Origin: UBA6522 sp965221035
Lineage (GTDB): Bacteria; Pseudomonadota; Gammaproteobacteria; Steroidobacterales; Rariloculaceae
NCBI GenBank assembly: GCA_965221035.1
Contig: OZ244860.1
Coordinates: 2,852,001-2,916,000, forward strand
Direction of reading: 5' to 3'
Length of the DNA: 64,000 nucleotides
In this document: positions 32,345 through 43,855 of the stretch, piece after piece
Position numbering within the stretch: position 1 is the first letter of the stretch
Layout of the letters: every line of letters starts with the position of its first letter
Program-made: the position numbers and the translations under genes
Notes under the pieces: generated by a model
Database searches by the model: none
The model's input: the letters and a program-made list of their open reading frames with translations, nothing else
What the model was told of the DNA's origin: nothing

Positions 32345-32734
32345 CTAGATCAACTCGATACGGGCCACGGTTCCCGGCGCCCCGGCCAATCGCCGGTCAC
32401 CGGTTACAAGATCTGTTGACAGTGTTTCTGCAAGTGCGACATAAACGGCGTCGTAGGCGCTGAAGTTGTCGCGAAGCATCCAGATTCGGTCCAGAAACGG
32501 TTCATGCGGATAGCGTTGAACTTGCAGGCTGCGCCAGTGAGACAAGGCCAACGCGCCACGCTCTGCGCCAAATTGCCCCCTGGAGACATAACGGCGCAAG
32601 ACTTGGGCTATTTCGAGGTCGATCAAGTGCGGGACGCTTACTTCCTCGCGATCATCCGAAAGACGTTCCGCCAGCCTTTTGCCCGGTACAGAGTTCAAGA
32701 GGAATTCGATGGCGCCGGACGCATCAAGTACCAT
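32345..32734 (-). CDS. vapC: VapC-like PIN-domain toxin
   Basis: 129 residues. PIN motifs: MVLDASGAIEFLLN (first Asp), VSVPHLIDLEIAQVLRR (Glu), NFSAYDAVYVALAETLSTDLVTGDRRLA (acidic cluster). Likely a ribonuclease toxin. It begins directly after the antitoxin gene, so the two are co-translated. The pair interrupts the prfA-prmC neighbourhood. Confidence 0.88.
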   Translation of the reverse strand: MVLDASGAIEFLLNSVPGKRLAERLSDDREEVSVPHLIDLEIAQVLRRYVSRGQFGAERGALALSHWRSLQVQRYPHEPFLDRIWMLRDNFSAYDAVYVALAETLSTDLVTGDRRLAGAPGTVARIELI

Positions 32735-32971
32735 CTACGGCGTTCGCTCGTGACGTTCCTGTCGCACCGCATCGGCCGGGGAAATGTCGAGCTCCACGTC
32801 AGCCTCCTTGCGAATCGCCTCAAGCAATTCGCGGCGGGTCGGTCGCGCCAACGCTCTCTCGATTTCGCGCAAGACATAGAGCGACATTGAAACGCCTTCC
32901 AAAGCGGCACGTGCCTTCAGCCTCCTGTGCAGCGTGTCGGGAACATTCCTGATTTGAATCATGCTGGACAT
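32735..32971 (-). CDS. vapB: VapB/FitA-like antitoxin
   Basis: 78 residues. IQIRNVPDTLHRRLKARAALEGVSMSLYVLREIERAL is a ribbon-helix-helix of the FitA type. The tail (ELDISPADAVRQERHER) is the probable toxin-binding part. It should neutralise the adjacent PIN toxin and repress the operon. Confidence 0.87.
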   Translation of the reverse strand: MSSMIQIRNVPDTLHRRLKARAALEGVSMSLYVLREIERALARPTRRELLEAIRKEADVELDISPADAVRQERHERTP

Positions 32972-33059
32972 TGTTGAAGCATGAAATCATGTTCCAAACA
33001 TGTCAAGGTCTGCCGCAGCGGATTCACGTTGCATAGGCCAGTCTGGTGGGACCCCCGCC

Positions 33060-34163
<1,104 letters not shown>

Positions 34164-34325
34164 GATGGGCGTCCTTGCGGTACGGCGTTTGCCGGAAGGT
34201 CGCCGAATTGTCGGGCAATCCCGGCACTGGCACAAGTTGGACCCGGATTCGCCAGGCGCGGTCGGAAGTGCCCGGCGCGGGATGCGCCGTTGACGGCTCC
34301 GTCGGCAATCTCCTAAGCTGGGGAG

Positions 34326-36140
34326 ATGGCCCGATTACGTGGTTTCGCCCGGATGGCGGCGAAGGTGGCGCCCTTGGGCGTGGTGACGTTCGCCTCCGTT
34401 CTGCTGGGCGCCTGTGCCGGCACCGGTCCGGTGTCGAATCCGCGCATGGACCTGGATTCCCACCTCCTGCTCGCGGAGGTGTCCCGTGAGCGCGGGCGAT
34501 TCGAGGAAGCGGCGGCGCACTATCTTGAAGCCGCGCTGATTTCGGACGATCCGCAACTGGCCGAACTCACGGCGGAACTCGCCCAGCAAACCAACCTGCC
34601 GGTCATCGGCCTGAGGGCGGGCCGCCGCTGGCTGGAGTTGAACGCGGAAGCGAATCGAGCCCACCTGTACATGGGCATCTTTCGGGTGCGGCTTGGCCAG
34701 GCCGACCTGGCGCTGGAGGACTTCGCGACATTCGCCGCCGGGGCGGAGAATACTACGGCCGCTGTGGCCCGCAGCATCGAAGCGCTGGCCGCTGAGCCGG
34801 ATGCCGATACCGCATTCGCCGTGGCTCGCGGACTGGTGGACGCCAATCCGGGCATCGCCGAAGGCCACTACGGTCTGGCCGGGCTGGCCCTTCGCAACGG
34901 CGACTATGACTCGGTGCTGGCACACTCGGAGACGGCGGCGGTATTGAGTCCAGACTGGGTCGAGGCGCAGATGCTCTACGCCCGGTCGTTATTACTCACC
35001 GGCAGCGACGAGAACGGACTTGCGCTCGCGCGGCAACTGGCGGCAGACGAACCGCGGCTGGAGGTGCGGCTGCAGTTCGCGGAACTGCTCCTGTCCAGCG
35101 GCGCAATGGGAGAAGCGCGGGAGTTGCTGGACGGGATACTGGACGAAAGTCCGGGAATGACGGAGGCTGTCCGTGCCCTGGCATTCCTGACGTTGTCCGA
35201 CGGAGATCTGGAAGAGTCGCAGGAGCGCTTCAACGAGATCCGCACCGATCCCCGCTTTCGCGACGAGGCCTTTTATTACCTCGGTCGGATCGCCGAGATG
35301 CGGGAAGAATACCTGCAGGCGATGCGCCACTTCTCCAGGGTTGTCGATGGCTCCAATGCCGTGGAAGCCCAGCATCGGGTCGCGCATCTGCTCTATGTCA
35401 ACCTGGAAGATCCGGATGGCGCACTGAGGCACTTGCGAGAATTCGGCGTCGCCAACCCGCAGTATGCCACCGACATGCTGCTGGGCCAGGGACAAATACT
35501 GGTACACCAGGGACGCGAGCCCGAAGCGATCCGGCTTCTGGCTGAAGAGATTCAACACAGTCCCGATGACAGCCGGCTCCACGACGCCAACGTGCGATTT
35601 CATCTGTTGCTTGCCCAGGACGCTGCTGACGAGGAACGTTACGGTGAGGCCGGGCGCGTGCTGAATCGGGCATTGGAAGCTTATCCCGGCAATGCCTCGA
35701 TCAGGTATTCCAAGGCGTTGTTGTATCAGGAGCGGGGACGGTTGCGGCGGTCGGCAGCCGAACTGGAACAACTGGTCGAGGACTTCCCCGAAGATGCGAC
35801 ATTTCTCAATGCCCTGGGATACCTGCTCACCGACGAGCTGGGCCGCCATGAGGAAGCGCTTCCGCTGCTGCGGCGTGCGCTGGCGACGGAGCCGGACAAT
35901 CCCGCCATTATCGACAGCATGGGCTGGGTCCTGTTTCATCTGGGCGAACTCGAATCCGCGCTGGAGTACCTGGAACGGGCATTCGCGCTGTTTCCGGACC
36001 CGGAAGTGGCCGCGCATATCGTCGATGTGCACTGGGCGCTGGGAAATCGGGAACAGGCGATGCAGCTGCTGAACGAGTCCTTGCGGGACCATGCCGACAG
36101 CGAGCACTTGCTGGAGGTGCGCCAACGGTTGTCGCAATGA
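34326..36140 (+). CDS. TPR-repeat outer-membrane lipoprotein
   Basis: 604 residues. Signal peptide with lipobox LLGAC (Cys at about residue 30). The rest is a chain of tetratricopeptide repeats, clearest in the C-terminal third: [53 protein letters not shown] and [32 protein letters not shown] protein of this kind is usually found upstream of lolB. It probably acts in envelope assembly as a scaffold; its exact job is unknown. The lolB start overlaps its stop by four bases. Confidence 0.85.
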   Translation: MARLRGFARMAAKVAPLGVVTFASVLLGACAGTGPVSNPRMDLDSHLLLAEVSRERGRFEEAAAHYLEAALISDDPQLAELTAELAQQTNLPVIGLRAGRRWLELNAEANRAHLYMGIFRVRLGQADLALEDFATFAAGAENTTAAVARSIEALAAEPDADTAFAVARGLVDANPGIAEGHYGLAGLALRNGDYDSVLAHSETAAVLSPDWVEAQMLYARSLLLTGSDENGLALARQLAADEPRLEVRLQFAELLLSSGAMGEARELLDGILDESPGMTEAVRALAFLTLSDGDLEESQERFNEIRTDPRFRDEAFYYLGRIAEMREEYLQAMRHFSRVVDGSNAVEAQHRVAHLLYVNLEDPDGALRHLREFGVANPQYATDMLLGQGQILVHQGREPEAIRLLAEEIQHSPDDSRLHDANVRFHLLLAQDAADEERYGEAGRVLNRALEAYPGNASIRYSKALLYQERGRLRRSAAELEQLVEDFPEDATFLNALGYLLTDELGRHEEALPLLRRALATEPDNPAIIDSMGWVLFHLGELESALEYLERAFALFPDPEVAAHIVDVHWALGNREQAMQLLNESLRDHADSEHLLEVRQRLSQ

Positions 36141-36730
36141 AGCGCGGCGCGTCCGTCGCGGCCGTGCTCGCGGGTGCGCTCGTTGGCGGCTGCTGGCATC
36201 AGCGCTCCGCTGATGACGGACTCGGTTACGAAGAGCGTCGTGCGCGGTTGCAGGAAACCCCGGCATGGCGCATGAACGGGCGCATCGCCATCAGCACCGG
36301 GGAGATGGCCTTCCAGGGTCGATTTCGATGGCGCCAGGCCGACGACGGGATGGATCTTTCCGTCAGCGGCCCGCTGGGCGCGGGTGTCCTGCAGGTCAGC
36401 GGTCCGCCGCAACGGCTGACGGTGACAGCGCAGGGGGAAACATGGGATCTTGCGGATCCTGAATCGGAACTTTCGGCCTTGCTGGGCTGGTGGCTTCCGG
36501 TAAGGAGCCTCAACGACTGGTTGTTGGGGTTCCCCGACCCGGATTTCCCGGCGCAGGAGCTGCTCGGTCCCACCCGAACCGAACTGCGGGCGCTGGATCA
36601 GCGTCTGTGGAGGCTGACGTACGTTAGCTACCGGATACAACAAGGATTGCTGCTCCCCAGGCGGATCGATCTGGCGCACGGCGAGTTGGAATTGCGGGTT
36701 TTCGTGGACGGTTGGCAACCGCTGTCTTGA
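36137..36730 (+). CDS. lolB: Outer-membrane lipoprotein receptor LolB
   Basis: 197 residues. Lipoprotein signal ending LVGGC (Cys at residue 19). The LolB beta-barrel half shows WRMNGRIAISTGEMAFQGRFRWRQ, VSGPLGAGVLQVSG, LGWWLPVRSLNDWLLG and a C-terminal RRIDLAHGELELRVFVDGW. LolB inserts lipoproteins received from LolA. ispE, which commonly follows lolB, is missing; tRNA-Gln comes next. Confidence 0.9.
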   Translation: MKRGASVAAVLAGALVGGCWHQRSADDGLGYEERRARLQETPAWRMNGRIAISTGEMAFQGRFRWRQADDGMDLSVSGPLGAGVLQVSGPPQRLTVTAQGETWDLADPESELSALLGWWLPVRSLNDWLLGFPDPDFPAQELLGPTRTELRALDQRLWRLTYVSYRIQQGLLLPRRIDLAHGELELRVFVDGWQPLS

Positions 36731-36765
36731 ACTCACCCGTCCGGGCGCATCAAAATACGCGGCAA

Positions 36766-36840
36766 TGGGGTGTAGCCAAGCGGTAAGGCAACGGGTTTTG
36801 ATCCCGTGATTCGCAGGTTCGAATCCTGCCACCCCAGCCA
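36766..36840 (+). tRNA. tRNA-Gln (anticodon TTG)
   Basis: Acceptor TGGGGTG pairs with CACCCCA; D-arm GCC-AAGCGGTAA-GGC; anticodon stem ACGGG/CCCGT around TTTTGAT, anticodon TTG; T-arm CAGG-TTCGAAT-CCTG. CCA is encoded. It lies just before prs, its usual place in gammaproteobacteria. Confidence 0.95.
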
Positions 36841-36861
36841 GACATACATCGGGAGGTCGGC

Positions 36862-37815
36862 TTGGACCCGGGAACAGTGACGGTGCTCTCCGGCAATGCG
36901 CATCCCGCGCTTGCCCAGGAAATCTGCCGACATCTTCAGATGCCTCTGGGCCGCATGAACGTCGGTCGTTTCAGCGACGGCGAAGTGATGGTCGAGATAC
37001 TGGAGAACATACGCGGTCGCGACGTCTACCTGGTGCAATCCACCTGTCCGCCGGTCAACGAGAACCTGGTGGAACTGCTGGTGATGGTCGACGCGGTAAA
37101 GCGCGCTTCGGCAGCGAAAGTCACGGCGCTCATCCCATATTTCGGATATGCAAGGCAGGATCGCCGGCCACGCGCCAGCCGCGTTCCGATATCCGCCAAG
37201 TTGATGGCCAAGCTGATCGGCAAGGCCGGCGTGGACCGAGTGCTGACCGTGGACCTGCACGCCGATCAGATTCAGGGGTTCTTCGACATTCCCGTGGACA
37301 ATGTATATGCGTCTCCGGTGCTGCTTGGGGACGCATGGAAGCAGAAGTACGATGAGATCGTTGTGGTCTCCCCGGACGTGGGTGGTGTGGTCCGGGCGAG
37401 GGCCCTGGCCAAGCGCCTGGATGACGCCGATCTTGCCATCATCGACAAACGGCGCCCGCAGGCCAACATGGCCGAGGTCATGAACGTGATCGGCGAGGTG
37501 GATGGCAAGGTCTGCATGCTCATCGACGACATGGTGGATACCGCCGGAACGTTGTGCATCGCCGCGCGGACGCTCAAGGAAAGGGGCGCGGTACGTGTCG
37601 TGGCCTACATTACCCATCCCGTATTGTCGGGGCCCGCCGTGGAGCGCATTTCAGCCTCGGTGCTCGATGAACTGGTCGTGACCGACACCATTCCTCTGGG
37701 CGAGAGTGCGCAGGCCTGCGACAGGATCCGCCAACTTGGCGTCGGTGAACTGTTGGCCGAAACGATGCGCAGAATCAGCGATGCGGAATCGGTCAGTTCA
37801 CTGTACGTGGACTAG
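36862..37815 (+). CDS. prs: Ribose-phosphate pyrophosphokinase
   Basis: 317 residues with a TTG start at 36862, supported by GGGAGG at 36851-36856. Family motifs: [59 protein letters not shown] (catalytic loop region), and the PRPP loop [16 protein letters not shown]. It makes PRPP for nucleotides, His and Trp. Confidence 0.97.
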   Translation: MDPGTVTVLSGNAHPALAQEICRHLQMPLGRMNVGRFSDGEVMVEILENIRGRDVYLVQSTCPPVNENLVELLVMVDAVKRASAAKVTALIPYFGYARQDRRPRASRVPISAKLMAKLIGKAGVDRVLTVDLHADQIQGFFDIPVDNVYASPVLLGDAWKQKYDEIVVVSPDVGGVVRARALAKRLDDADLAIIDKRRPQANMAEVMNVIGEVDGKVCMLIDDMVDTAGTLCIAARTLKERGAVRVVAYITHPVLSGPAVERISASVLDELVVTDTIPLGESAQACDRIRQLGVGELLAETMRRISDAESVSSLYVD

Positions 37816-37858
37816 CCGTCGCTGGTAATATCCTGCGCCCCCCGGAAGGGAGAGCGAG

Positions 37859-38539
37859 ATGAGCACGGCGTTCACGCTGGACATTGAAAACAGGCCAGAC
37901 TTGGGAACGGGCAGCAGCCGCCGGCTGCGCAGGCAGGGCAAGGTGCCCGCCATCATCTACGGCGGCGGCCGCAAACCTCGGTCGGTGATGCTCGACCACG
38001 CCAGGTTGCTCCGGGAAATGGAGAACGAGGCCTTCCAGACGAGCATTCTCACTTTGACGCTGGGGGATGTATCGCAGCCCGTGGTGGTCAAGGATCTTCA
38101 GCGCCACCCTTCCCGTCGGCAAGTGCTGCACCTGGACTTTCAGCGGATTCGCGAGGACGTGAAAATCAGCCTCAACGTGCCGCTTCATTTTCTGGGTGCG
38201 GACGCAGCGGTGGGCGTCAAGGAACAGGGGGGCGAAGTCTCGGTCCAGCTCGCCGAGGTCGAGGTCAGTTGTCTGCCGAAAGACCTGCCCGAGTTTATCG
38301 AGGTCGACATTTCCGAGCTGGAGTTGAACCAGCGGTTGCACCTTACCGACGTTGAGGTCCCGGAGGGGGTGGAACTGCCGGCGCTGGTGCAAGGTCAGGA
38401 TCCGTCGATCATCACGATCATCCCGCGGCGTCTGGAGGAAGAGGATGAGGTGCCCGAGCTCGAGGACGAGATGGAGCTGGCCGCGCCTGTGACCGACGAC
38501 GAGGAGGAAACGCCGGCGGAAGGCGAGCCCTCCGACTAG
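37859..38539 (+). CDS. rplY: Ribosomal protein L25, general stress protein Ctc type
   Basis: 226 residues, the long form with an N-terminal L25 domain (RPDLGTGSSRRLRRQGKVPAIIYGGGRKP) and a C-terminal TL5-type domain (VPLHFLGADAAVGVKEQGGE, then DLPEFIEVDISELELNQRLHL). The tail is very acidic. It binds 5S rRNA. GGGAGAG precedes the ATG. It sits 43 bases after prs. Confidence 0.95.
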   Translation: MSTAFTLDIENRPDLGTGSSRRLRRQGKVPAIIYGGGRKPRSVMLDHARLLREMENEAFQTSILTLTLGDVSQPVVVKDLQRHPSRRQVLHLDFQRIREDVKISLNVPLHFLGADAAVGVKEQGGEVSVQLAEVEVSCLPKDLPEFIEVDISELELNQRLHLTDVEVPEGVELPALVQGQDPSIITIIPRRLEEEDEVPELEDEMELAAPVTDDEEETPAEGEPSD

Positions 38540-38580
38540 CAATTTTCGCCCGGCGGCTGGATTCGGAGCGGGAGTCCGGC

Positions 38581-39210
38581 ATGGACGACTCATTGCAGCT
38601 TGTGGTCGGTCTGGGCAACCCCGGCCCGGAGCACCGCCGCGCACGGCACAATGCCGGTTTCTGGTTCGTGGACCTGCTCGCGAGGCGATACGGCGGCGAG
38701 TTCAAGCCGCAGCGCCGTCTGTATGGCGACACCGCCGATATCCACGTTGGGGGCCACCGGCTTCGGCTCTTGAAGCCCATGACTTACATGAACGACAGCG
38801 GCAGGTCGGTGGCCGCGGCGACGGCGTTCTACAAGACACCGGGCGAGGGGACGCTGGTGGTGTACGACGAACTGGATCTTTCTCCAGGCCGCGCGAAGCT
38901 TCGTTTCAACGGAGGTCACGGTGGGCACAACGGCGTTCGCAATGTCATCGAGCGCGTTGGTACGGATTTCTGGCGGTTGCGCCTTGGCATCGGCCATCCG
39001 GGACCGGGTCGGCGGGAACGGGTGGTGGGCTATGTGCTGAGGCGGCCGACGCCGGAAGAACAGGGGGAAATCCTCGGTGCGGTGCTCGCGGCGGCAGACG
39101 CGTTGGAGGTCTTTCTGGAGAAAGGCGCGGAGCGGGCCAAGACCCAGTTGCACAGCCGACCAGTTCAGGAACCCGCGCACGGCGACGCGGACCCGGAAGG
39201 AGTCGGCTAG
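38581..39210 (+). CDS. pth: Peptidyl-tRNA hydrolase
   Basis: 209 residues. LVVGLGNPGPEHRRARHNAGFWFVD holds the conserved Asn and catalytic His; KPMTYMNDSGRSV, VVYDELDLSPGRAKLRFNGGHGGHNGVRNV and FWRLRLGIGHPGPGRRERVVGYVL follow. It recycles peptidyl-tRNA. It follows rplY by 41 bases. Confidence 0.97.
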   Translation: MDDSLQLVVGLGNPGPEHRRARHNAGFWFVDLLARRYGGEFKPQRRLYGDTADIHVGGHRLRLLKPMTYMNDSGRSVAAATAFYKTPGEGTLVVYDELDLSPGRAKLRFNGGHGGHNGVRNVIERVGTDFWRLRLGIGHPGPGRRERVVGYVLRRPTPEEQGEILGAVLAAADALEVFLEKGAERAKTQLHSRPVQEPAHGDADPEGVG

Positions 39211-39224
39211 ACGCCGCGGGGATC

Positions 39225-40316
39225 GTGGGGATCAAGTGCGGTCTTGTCGGCTTGCCGAACGTTGGCAAATCGACGCTTTTCAACGCGCTCACCGCCTTGG
39301 CCGCGCCTGCGGAAAATTACCCCTTCTGCACGGTGGAGCCGAATGTCGGGACTGTCGGCGTGCCCGATCCCGATCTGGGCCGCATCGCGGAAGTGTCCGG
39401 AACCGGGAAAGCGGTTCCAGCGATCATCGAGTTTGTGGATGTCGCGGGGCTTGTAGACGGCGCCTCGCGGGGCGAGGGTCTGGGAAACCGGTTTCTGGCG
39501 CACCTTCGCGAAGCCGATGCCATTGTCCACGTGGTCAGGTGCTTCCCCGGCAGCGACGTCGCACACGTGTCGGGAAAGGTCGACCCGTCATCGGACATCG
39601 ACACCATCGACACGGAGTTGCTGCTGGCGGACCTGGCGAGTCTGGCCCGGGCCGAAGAAAAGGCCGAGCGAGCAGCGAGAACCAGCGATGCCGGCGCGAT
39701 CTCCTGGCTCGAGCTGGTTCGGCGCGTGCGTGGAGAAGTCTCCGCCGGGCGGCCGGTCCGGGACGTTGCGATGACCCCCGAGGAACGGAGCAGACTGGAT
39801 GCGCTGCGACTACTGACGGCCAAGGCGGTCATGTATGCCGCCAACGTGTCGGAGTCCGGTGTCGCTGATGGAGTCGAGTCGGAATCCGTCCTGACGCGCG
39901 CTTCGAACGAAGGCGTTCCGGCCGTGGTCGTCTGCGCCGCTTTCGAAGCCGCACTGGTGGACTTGCCCGAGCCGGACCGGGCCATGTTCCGGGAAGAAAT
40001 GCAGTTGTCCGCATCCGCCCTGGAGCGGATGATCCGCGCGGCGTACGGGCTTCTGCGGTTGTTGACCTTTTACACGGTGAACGAGAAGGAGGTCCACGCC
40101 TGGACCGTGCCCGAGGGCGCCACCGCCTACGCGGCCGCCGGCAGGATTCATACCGACTTCCAGCGCGGATTCGTCCGTGCCGAAGTGATTCCGGTGGAGT
40201 CGTTCCTGGCCCTCGGCGGGGAGCAGGGTGCCAGGGAAGCCGGAGAAATGCGCCTGGAAGGGCGGGATTATCGGGTTGCCCGCGGTGATGTAATCAAGTT
40301 TCGTTTCAGCGGTTGA
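39225..40316 (+). CDS. ychF: Redox-regulated ribosome-binding ATPase YchF
   Basis: 363 residues from GTG 39225. Obg-family P-loop GLPNVGKSTLFNAL, FCTVEPNVG, and EFVDVAGLVDGASRGEGLGN are clear; TGS domain near the C-terminus: AWTVPEGATAYAAAGRIHTDFQRGFVRAEV. Ends with the usual KFRFSG-like tail. An ISNCY-type transposase gene begins, convergently, only 13 bases after its stop. Confidence 0.96.
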   Translation: MGIKCGLVGLPNVGKSTLFNALTALAAPAENYPFCTVEPNVGTVGVPDPDLGRIAEVSGTGKAVPAIIEFVDVAGLVDGASRGEGLGNRFLAHLREADAIVHVVRCFPGSDVAHVSGKVDPSSDIDTIDTELLLADLASLARAEEKAERAARTSDAGAISWLELVRRVRGEVSAGRPVRDVAMTPEERSRLDALRLLTAKAVMYAANVSESGVADGVESESVLTRASNEGVPAVVVCAAFEAALVDLPEPDRAMFREEMQLSASALERMIRAAYGLLRLLTFYTVNEKEVHAWTVPEGATAYAAAGRIHTDFQRGFVRAEVIPVESFLALGGEQGAREAGEMRLEGRDYRVARGDVIKFRFSG

Positions 40317-40329
40317 AGGTGGCGCGCGA

Positions 40330-41463
40330 TCAGCCGATCAGATTGCCATTGGCATCGTATCTCGCCAGGCGCCGGACTCCATTGGAGATCGACAGTGTGC
40401 CATCCAGGTATCGCCGAACCCGGACCCGGGTGTCGGCCATTCTGCATTTCAGCCGTTCGGAAGGCAGCCGCAGCAAGCGGCCCTGGAAACGTACGCAATT
40501 GTCCTTGCGGACGACCCTCAAGTACTGCTCACAAAGTATTTCGTCCAGTTGGTCAAGATTTGCGCAGGGTTCGAAAGCAGTCCCCTCCTGTTGGGCCACT
40601 TGCTGGAATTCCCTGTTGTATGCTGGTCGGTAGACCCGCTCCAGGAACTGGTTGGCTGCCTCGATCTCGGTGATACCGGCGACGGCCAATTGCGTCGGCA
40701 GCCTTTCGATATGGGCTTGAAACTCGCGCTGACAGCGGTTGCGCACTTGCGTGGAGCGTGTGGCGACCAACTCGATACCAAGCTCCGCCATTGCGCGCTC
40801 GGTTTGCGTGAGCTTCCTGGGGCGCGATTTTTCCGCCGGGGTCGCCTTGCCCTTGTATCGATATTGCGAGGTCCGGTCCGTGAGCAGCGAGCAGAAATAC
40901 CCCCTTTGCTCCAGCACGTTGCGAACGCCGATCAGGCTGCTCCGGGTTCCCGCCCTTGCGCACAGCAACATCGAGTAATGCTCATTGGTCGCGTCGTCCA
41001 ACGTCACCACGAGATCGCACCGCTGACCGGCGAGCCATTCATGACGGCAGCTATCCTGGTGAACTCTCAATCCGGGAATCGGCGCGCGATCGAAGCGCGA
41101 ACGGTGCGCTCCCCTCTGTGGCAGCCGCTTCACGGCGCCCGCGTCCTGCAATTGCAGTCGAACCCAGTTGTAACTGCGCAGACCTCCCCCGCCACGGTAC
41201 CACGTGTAGAACTGCTTGACGTTCCAGCCATCGTGTTGACTGTTATATGCATTGACCACGTCAGCGATCTCGTCAAGCGGCGCGCGCCTTGATGAACCCC
41301 GCAATTGTCGTTTGTCGATCAATCCCTCCGCGCCGTCGTTTTCGAATCGATGGACATAGCGACGAAACGTTCGGTCGCTCACGCCAAGCAAGTCCGCCGC
41401 GACGGCCTGCGTTATTCGTCGGGCCTTCCATGCCCTGTAAAGGTACTTAAATTTCATGTGCAT
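40330..41463 (-). CDS. ISNCY-family transposase
   Basis: 377 residues, apparently intact. N-terminal helix-turn-helix (RITQAVAADLLGVSDRTFRRYVHRF), then an integrase-like core: VVTLDDATNEHYSMLLCARAGT, FCSLLTDRTSQY, and the acidic residue near REFQAHIERLPTQLAVAG. The C-terminal region (CVRFQGRLLRLPSERL, VRVRRYLDGTLSISNG) is a typical beta domain of these transposases. One usual acidic residue is hard to place, so activity is uncertain. The same family left a remnant at 2058-2290. I could not find convincing terminal repeats. Confidence 0.82.
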   Translation of the reverse strand: MHMKFKYLYRAWKARRITQAVAADLLGVSDRTFRRYVHRFENDGAEGLIDKRQLRGSSRRAPLDEIADVVNAYNSQHDGWNVKQFYTWYRGGGGLRSYNWVRLQLQDAGAVKRLPQRGAHRSRFDRAPIPGLRVHQDSCRHEWLAGQRCDLVVTLDDATNEHYSMLLCARAGTRSSLIGVRNVLEQRGYFCSLLTDRTSQYRYKGKATPAEKSRPRKLTQTERAMAELGIELVATRSTQVRNRCQREFQAHIERLPTQLAVAGITEIEAANQFLERVYRPAYNREFQQVAQQEGTAFEPCANLDQLDEILCEQYLRVVRKDNCVRFQGRLLRLPSERLKCRMADTRVRVRRYLDGTLSISNGVRRLARYDANGNLIG

Positions 41464-42028
41464 AATGCCTTCGGGCAGCGTTTACCGTTAATTATTCTGG
41501 CTGCTCGCACCAGTTCATGCGAACAAGGTCCAAGACAATTGGGGGCGGACAGGTTCAAGATAGAGACAGCGTGGATCAAGTCGAGGGAATGGGTCTTTCC
41601 CGGTGCAAACACTCTAGGGTGCTTTAATGCATACAATGATCGGGGCATTCCTCCATACGGTTTCGAACTCAATTCCGACAGAAAAATCTGGGAACTCGCA
41701 TAATTCTATAGCGAATTGACGTCCTGGAGGTGCAATTTTACATTTTTTTTTGCGTCTTGATATTTTATGCAGCCGATAAACAGGGCAGATGACCGACGAT
41801 TACATACTGTTTGACAACAACAACCCAGACATTCATGCCTTTTTCGTGTGTGTCAGTTGCCATGAATTGCTTCAAGTACCACGACAGCTGTCCACCTCGC
41901 ACAGCGAGCACGCTAAAAAATGAAGTATTTCGCCGCACATGGAGAGAGATGGTCCCAATTCTTGGGACGCTCAGCTAAGTACTGCTTTGGTGTCGAAAGG
42001 AGGTACTTCCCTGGCCAGCAAGTGGTGC
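41464..42028. other. Decayed AT-rich intergenic region
   Basis: No gene can be supported. Codon structure is broken on both strands; the sequence is AT-richer than the flanks, with a poly-T tract near 41741. Probably transposon debris. Confidence 0.45.
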
Positions 42029-42160
42029 CGATTCACGGCGGTGTCCAAGGAGCCGGTGGCGCAAGAGGCGCTCCGTAACAAGGACACAGTGCATTCGATT
42101 GCCGCGCAGTAGGAGGTTCGCCCGACTCAGGTGGGCACGTGTGGGCGGCAAAATGCGGGC
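42029..42160 (+). pseudogene. IS3-family orfA relic
   Basis: The reading RFTAVSKEPVAQEALRNKD then TVHSIAAQ, a TAG stop, then EVRPTQVGT resembles the helix-turn-helix of IS3-family OrfA proteins (pattern RFTxxxKxxVxxEALRxxxTVxxIAxxxxVHPxQVxxW). The in-frame stop and missing flanks show it is dead. No orfB was seen nearby. Confidence 0.6.
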
Positions 42161-43855
42161 CGGGCGGGGTTGTATTCCATTCCTGCTTCTGAGCGCGGTA
42201 GTGAACAGGCAGCGACGATCTTGGTGCTGTGCGAAGACTGGGGAATTAACAGTGAAGCGTGTTTTGGCCTGCGCGAGAAGGCGCGTCGGGCCGTTTGGAG
42301 CTGGTCGCGATGGTGAGAGTGACATCTCACCCGGCTCATGGGCCGGGAGGAGATTCACCGTGATCCGCGCGCGAGCGTTGCCTACCCGGCGCACCGGGCG
42401 TCCCGGAAATTTCAATGCAGTCTAGGGTGCCCAATTGTCCAGCATCGTATTCAACGGGTGGGTGGTTGCCAACGGCTCCTGCCACGCTATCGACGGTCGC
42501 GACGCCGAGCGCATCGTTGGCGACCAGGTTAACCATTACCACAAGTGGAGGCAGTTCTCGACCCTTGGTGGTGGCTCACCGAACCATGACCACCTAAGGA
42601 CGCGGTTAGGGTCGGTGATGGTGGCGCAAAGTTAGGGGCCAACAATCTCAGCCGATTTGGATGGAATGGTTCAATCGGTAGCCATAGTTAATCGCTTGTT
42701 CTGGGTATGTAAAAGTGTGGGTTCGGGTTCACATTAGACGCGGGAGCGAGCGGTTCCTCAATCGATCCAACAGTAATGATAATTCTACGGCATAATGGTG
42801 TGGACAATCGATGTGTTACTCTTTTATTCAGACGCTAATTTGGATGCCTAAATTTGGAAAAATATAGTTGACGAAGAAAAGAGCATTCCTGTGAATGTCC
42901 AGTAATCTGAAGCAGTCATGTGTGCCAAGGTAGAAGCAAGGCATCCCCTTACGTATCGTCAATTCATCGCTGGGTTACAGTCGGTTATCATCTAAAACCG
43001 AGCAAGTCAATGTTGCTTTTTTGAACGGTAATTTGGCACCATTCAATATTGATGGTGGCGTTATAGCCGTGCGATTCATAGACACGCGCCGAATTACAAG
43101 GAGACACGTGCTGAGCCATGAGGTTCTTGTCATACAGGACCGGGAATTCCGGTCGTCTACGGCTTCGATCTGTAAGCTGCAATGCGGCGGAAAGATATTG
43201 CCCTCTCGCCCGGTGGCGCCTGTGCCCGATGAACAGGCAGAAAGTGTGGAGGCCGCTGCGGTCCAGAAACACTCTTGGTGAGGATGCTGGTCGGGTCGGG
43301 CGACGCACGTTTCGTCGTGAGCATCCATGGGGAGCGGGTCGGTTCTTTCAACAACCCCGATCAGGCCAGCCGCGGCCTTGCTATCGACCGCGCGGCTGGC
43401 GGCGCCATCGATGAGTTTCGTGCCGAATCGGCAATTGTGCCCGCGTCAAGATGTAAATCAAAACGCCGGCGCAATTTGCACTGGGTGACCAGGATTCACA
43501 CCTAGGCCGCGTGCTGGGCCGAAGGTCGCCACAGTGCAGCCACCGGCGTGTTTGGCGTAATGTGGCTAGCATTGCGGAGGCGGTGACGCAATCGCGGGCG
43601 GTCGAATCAAGGCAACGGAATTGTCGGACAGGGACAAGGGCACTAAGATAATATGGGTGGGCATGGGACATGCGGTATGTTGCGCGCCTGCCGGAAGCAT
43701 TGCGTGCTGCGTTTCGCCAGTTCGCAATTATTCAGGATCCGAGATGGAACGCGGGAAGGTACAACTTGAGTCGCAATAGTCTCTCTTCGACAACGCCTCC
43801 GAACTCTACCGGATCAGGCAGGCGCGTCGCCGCATCGAAGCGTAAAAAACGGCGG
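42161..43855. other. Long stretch with only doubtful small reading frames
   Basis: Three short plus-strand frames are open: 42435-42635 (66 residues, MSSIVFNGWVVANGSCH), 43021-43281 (86 residues) and 43275-43505 (76 residues, VRMLVGSGDARFVVSIHGERVGSF). None has a clear ribosome site or recognised family, and I do not call them genes. 42640-43010 is AT-rich and may hold promoters for the restriction system further on. Confidence 0.4.

Noticed and set aside
41975..42415. 146-residue minus-strand frame in the decayed region
   Set aside because: Arg/Pro-rich composition without a family match; the opposite strand carries the IS3 orfA relic instead.
42260..42420. Hairpin-rich stretch that might be the end of a group II intron
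   Set aside because: The domain V pattern and a reverse-transcriptase gene are not present.
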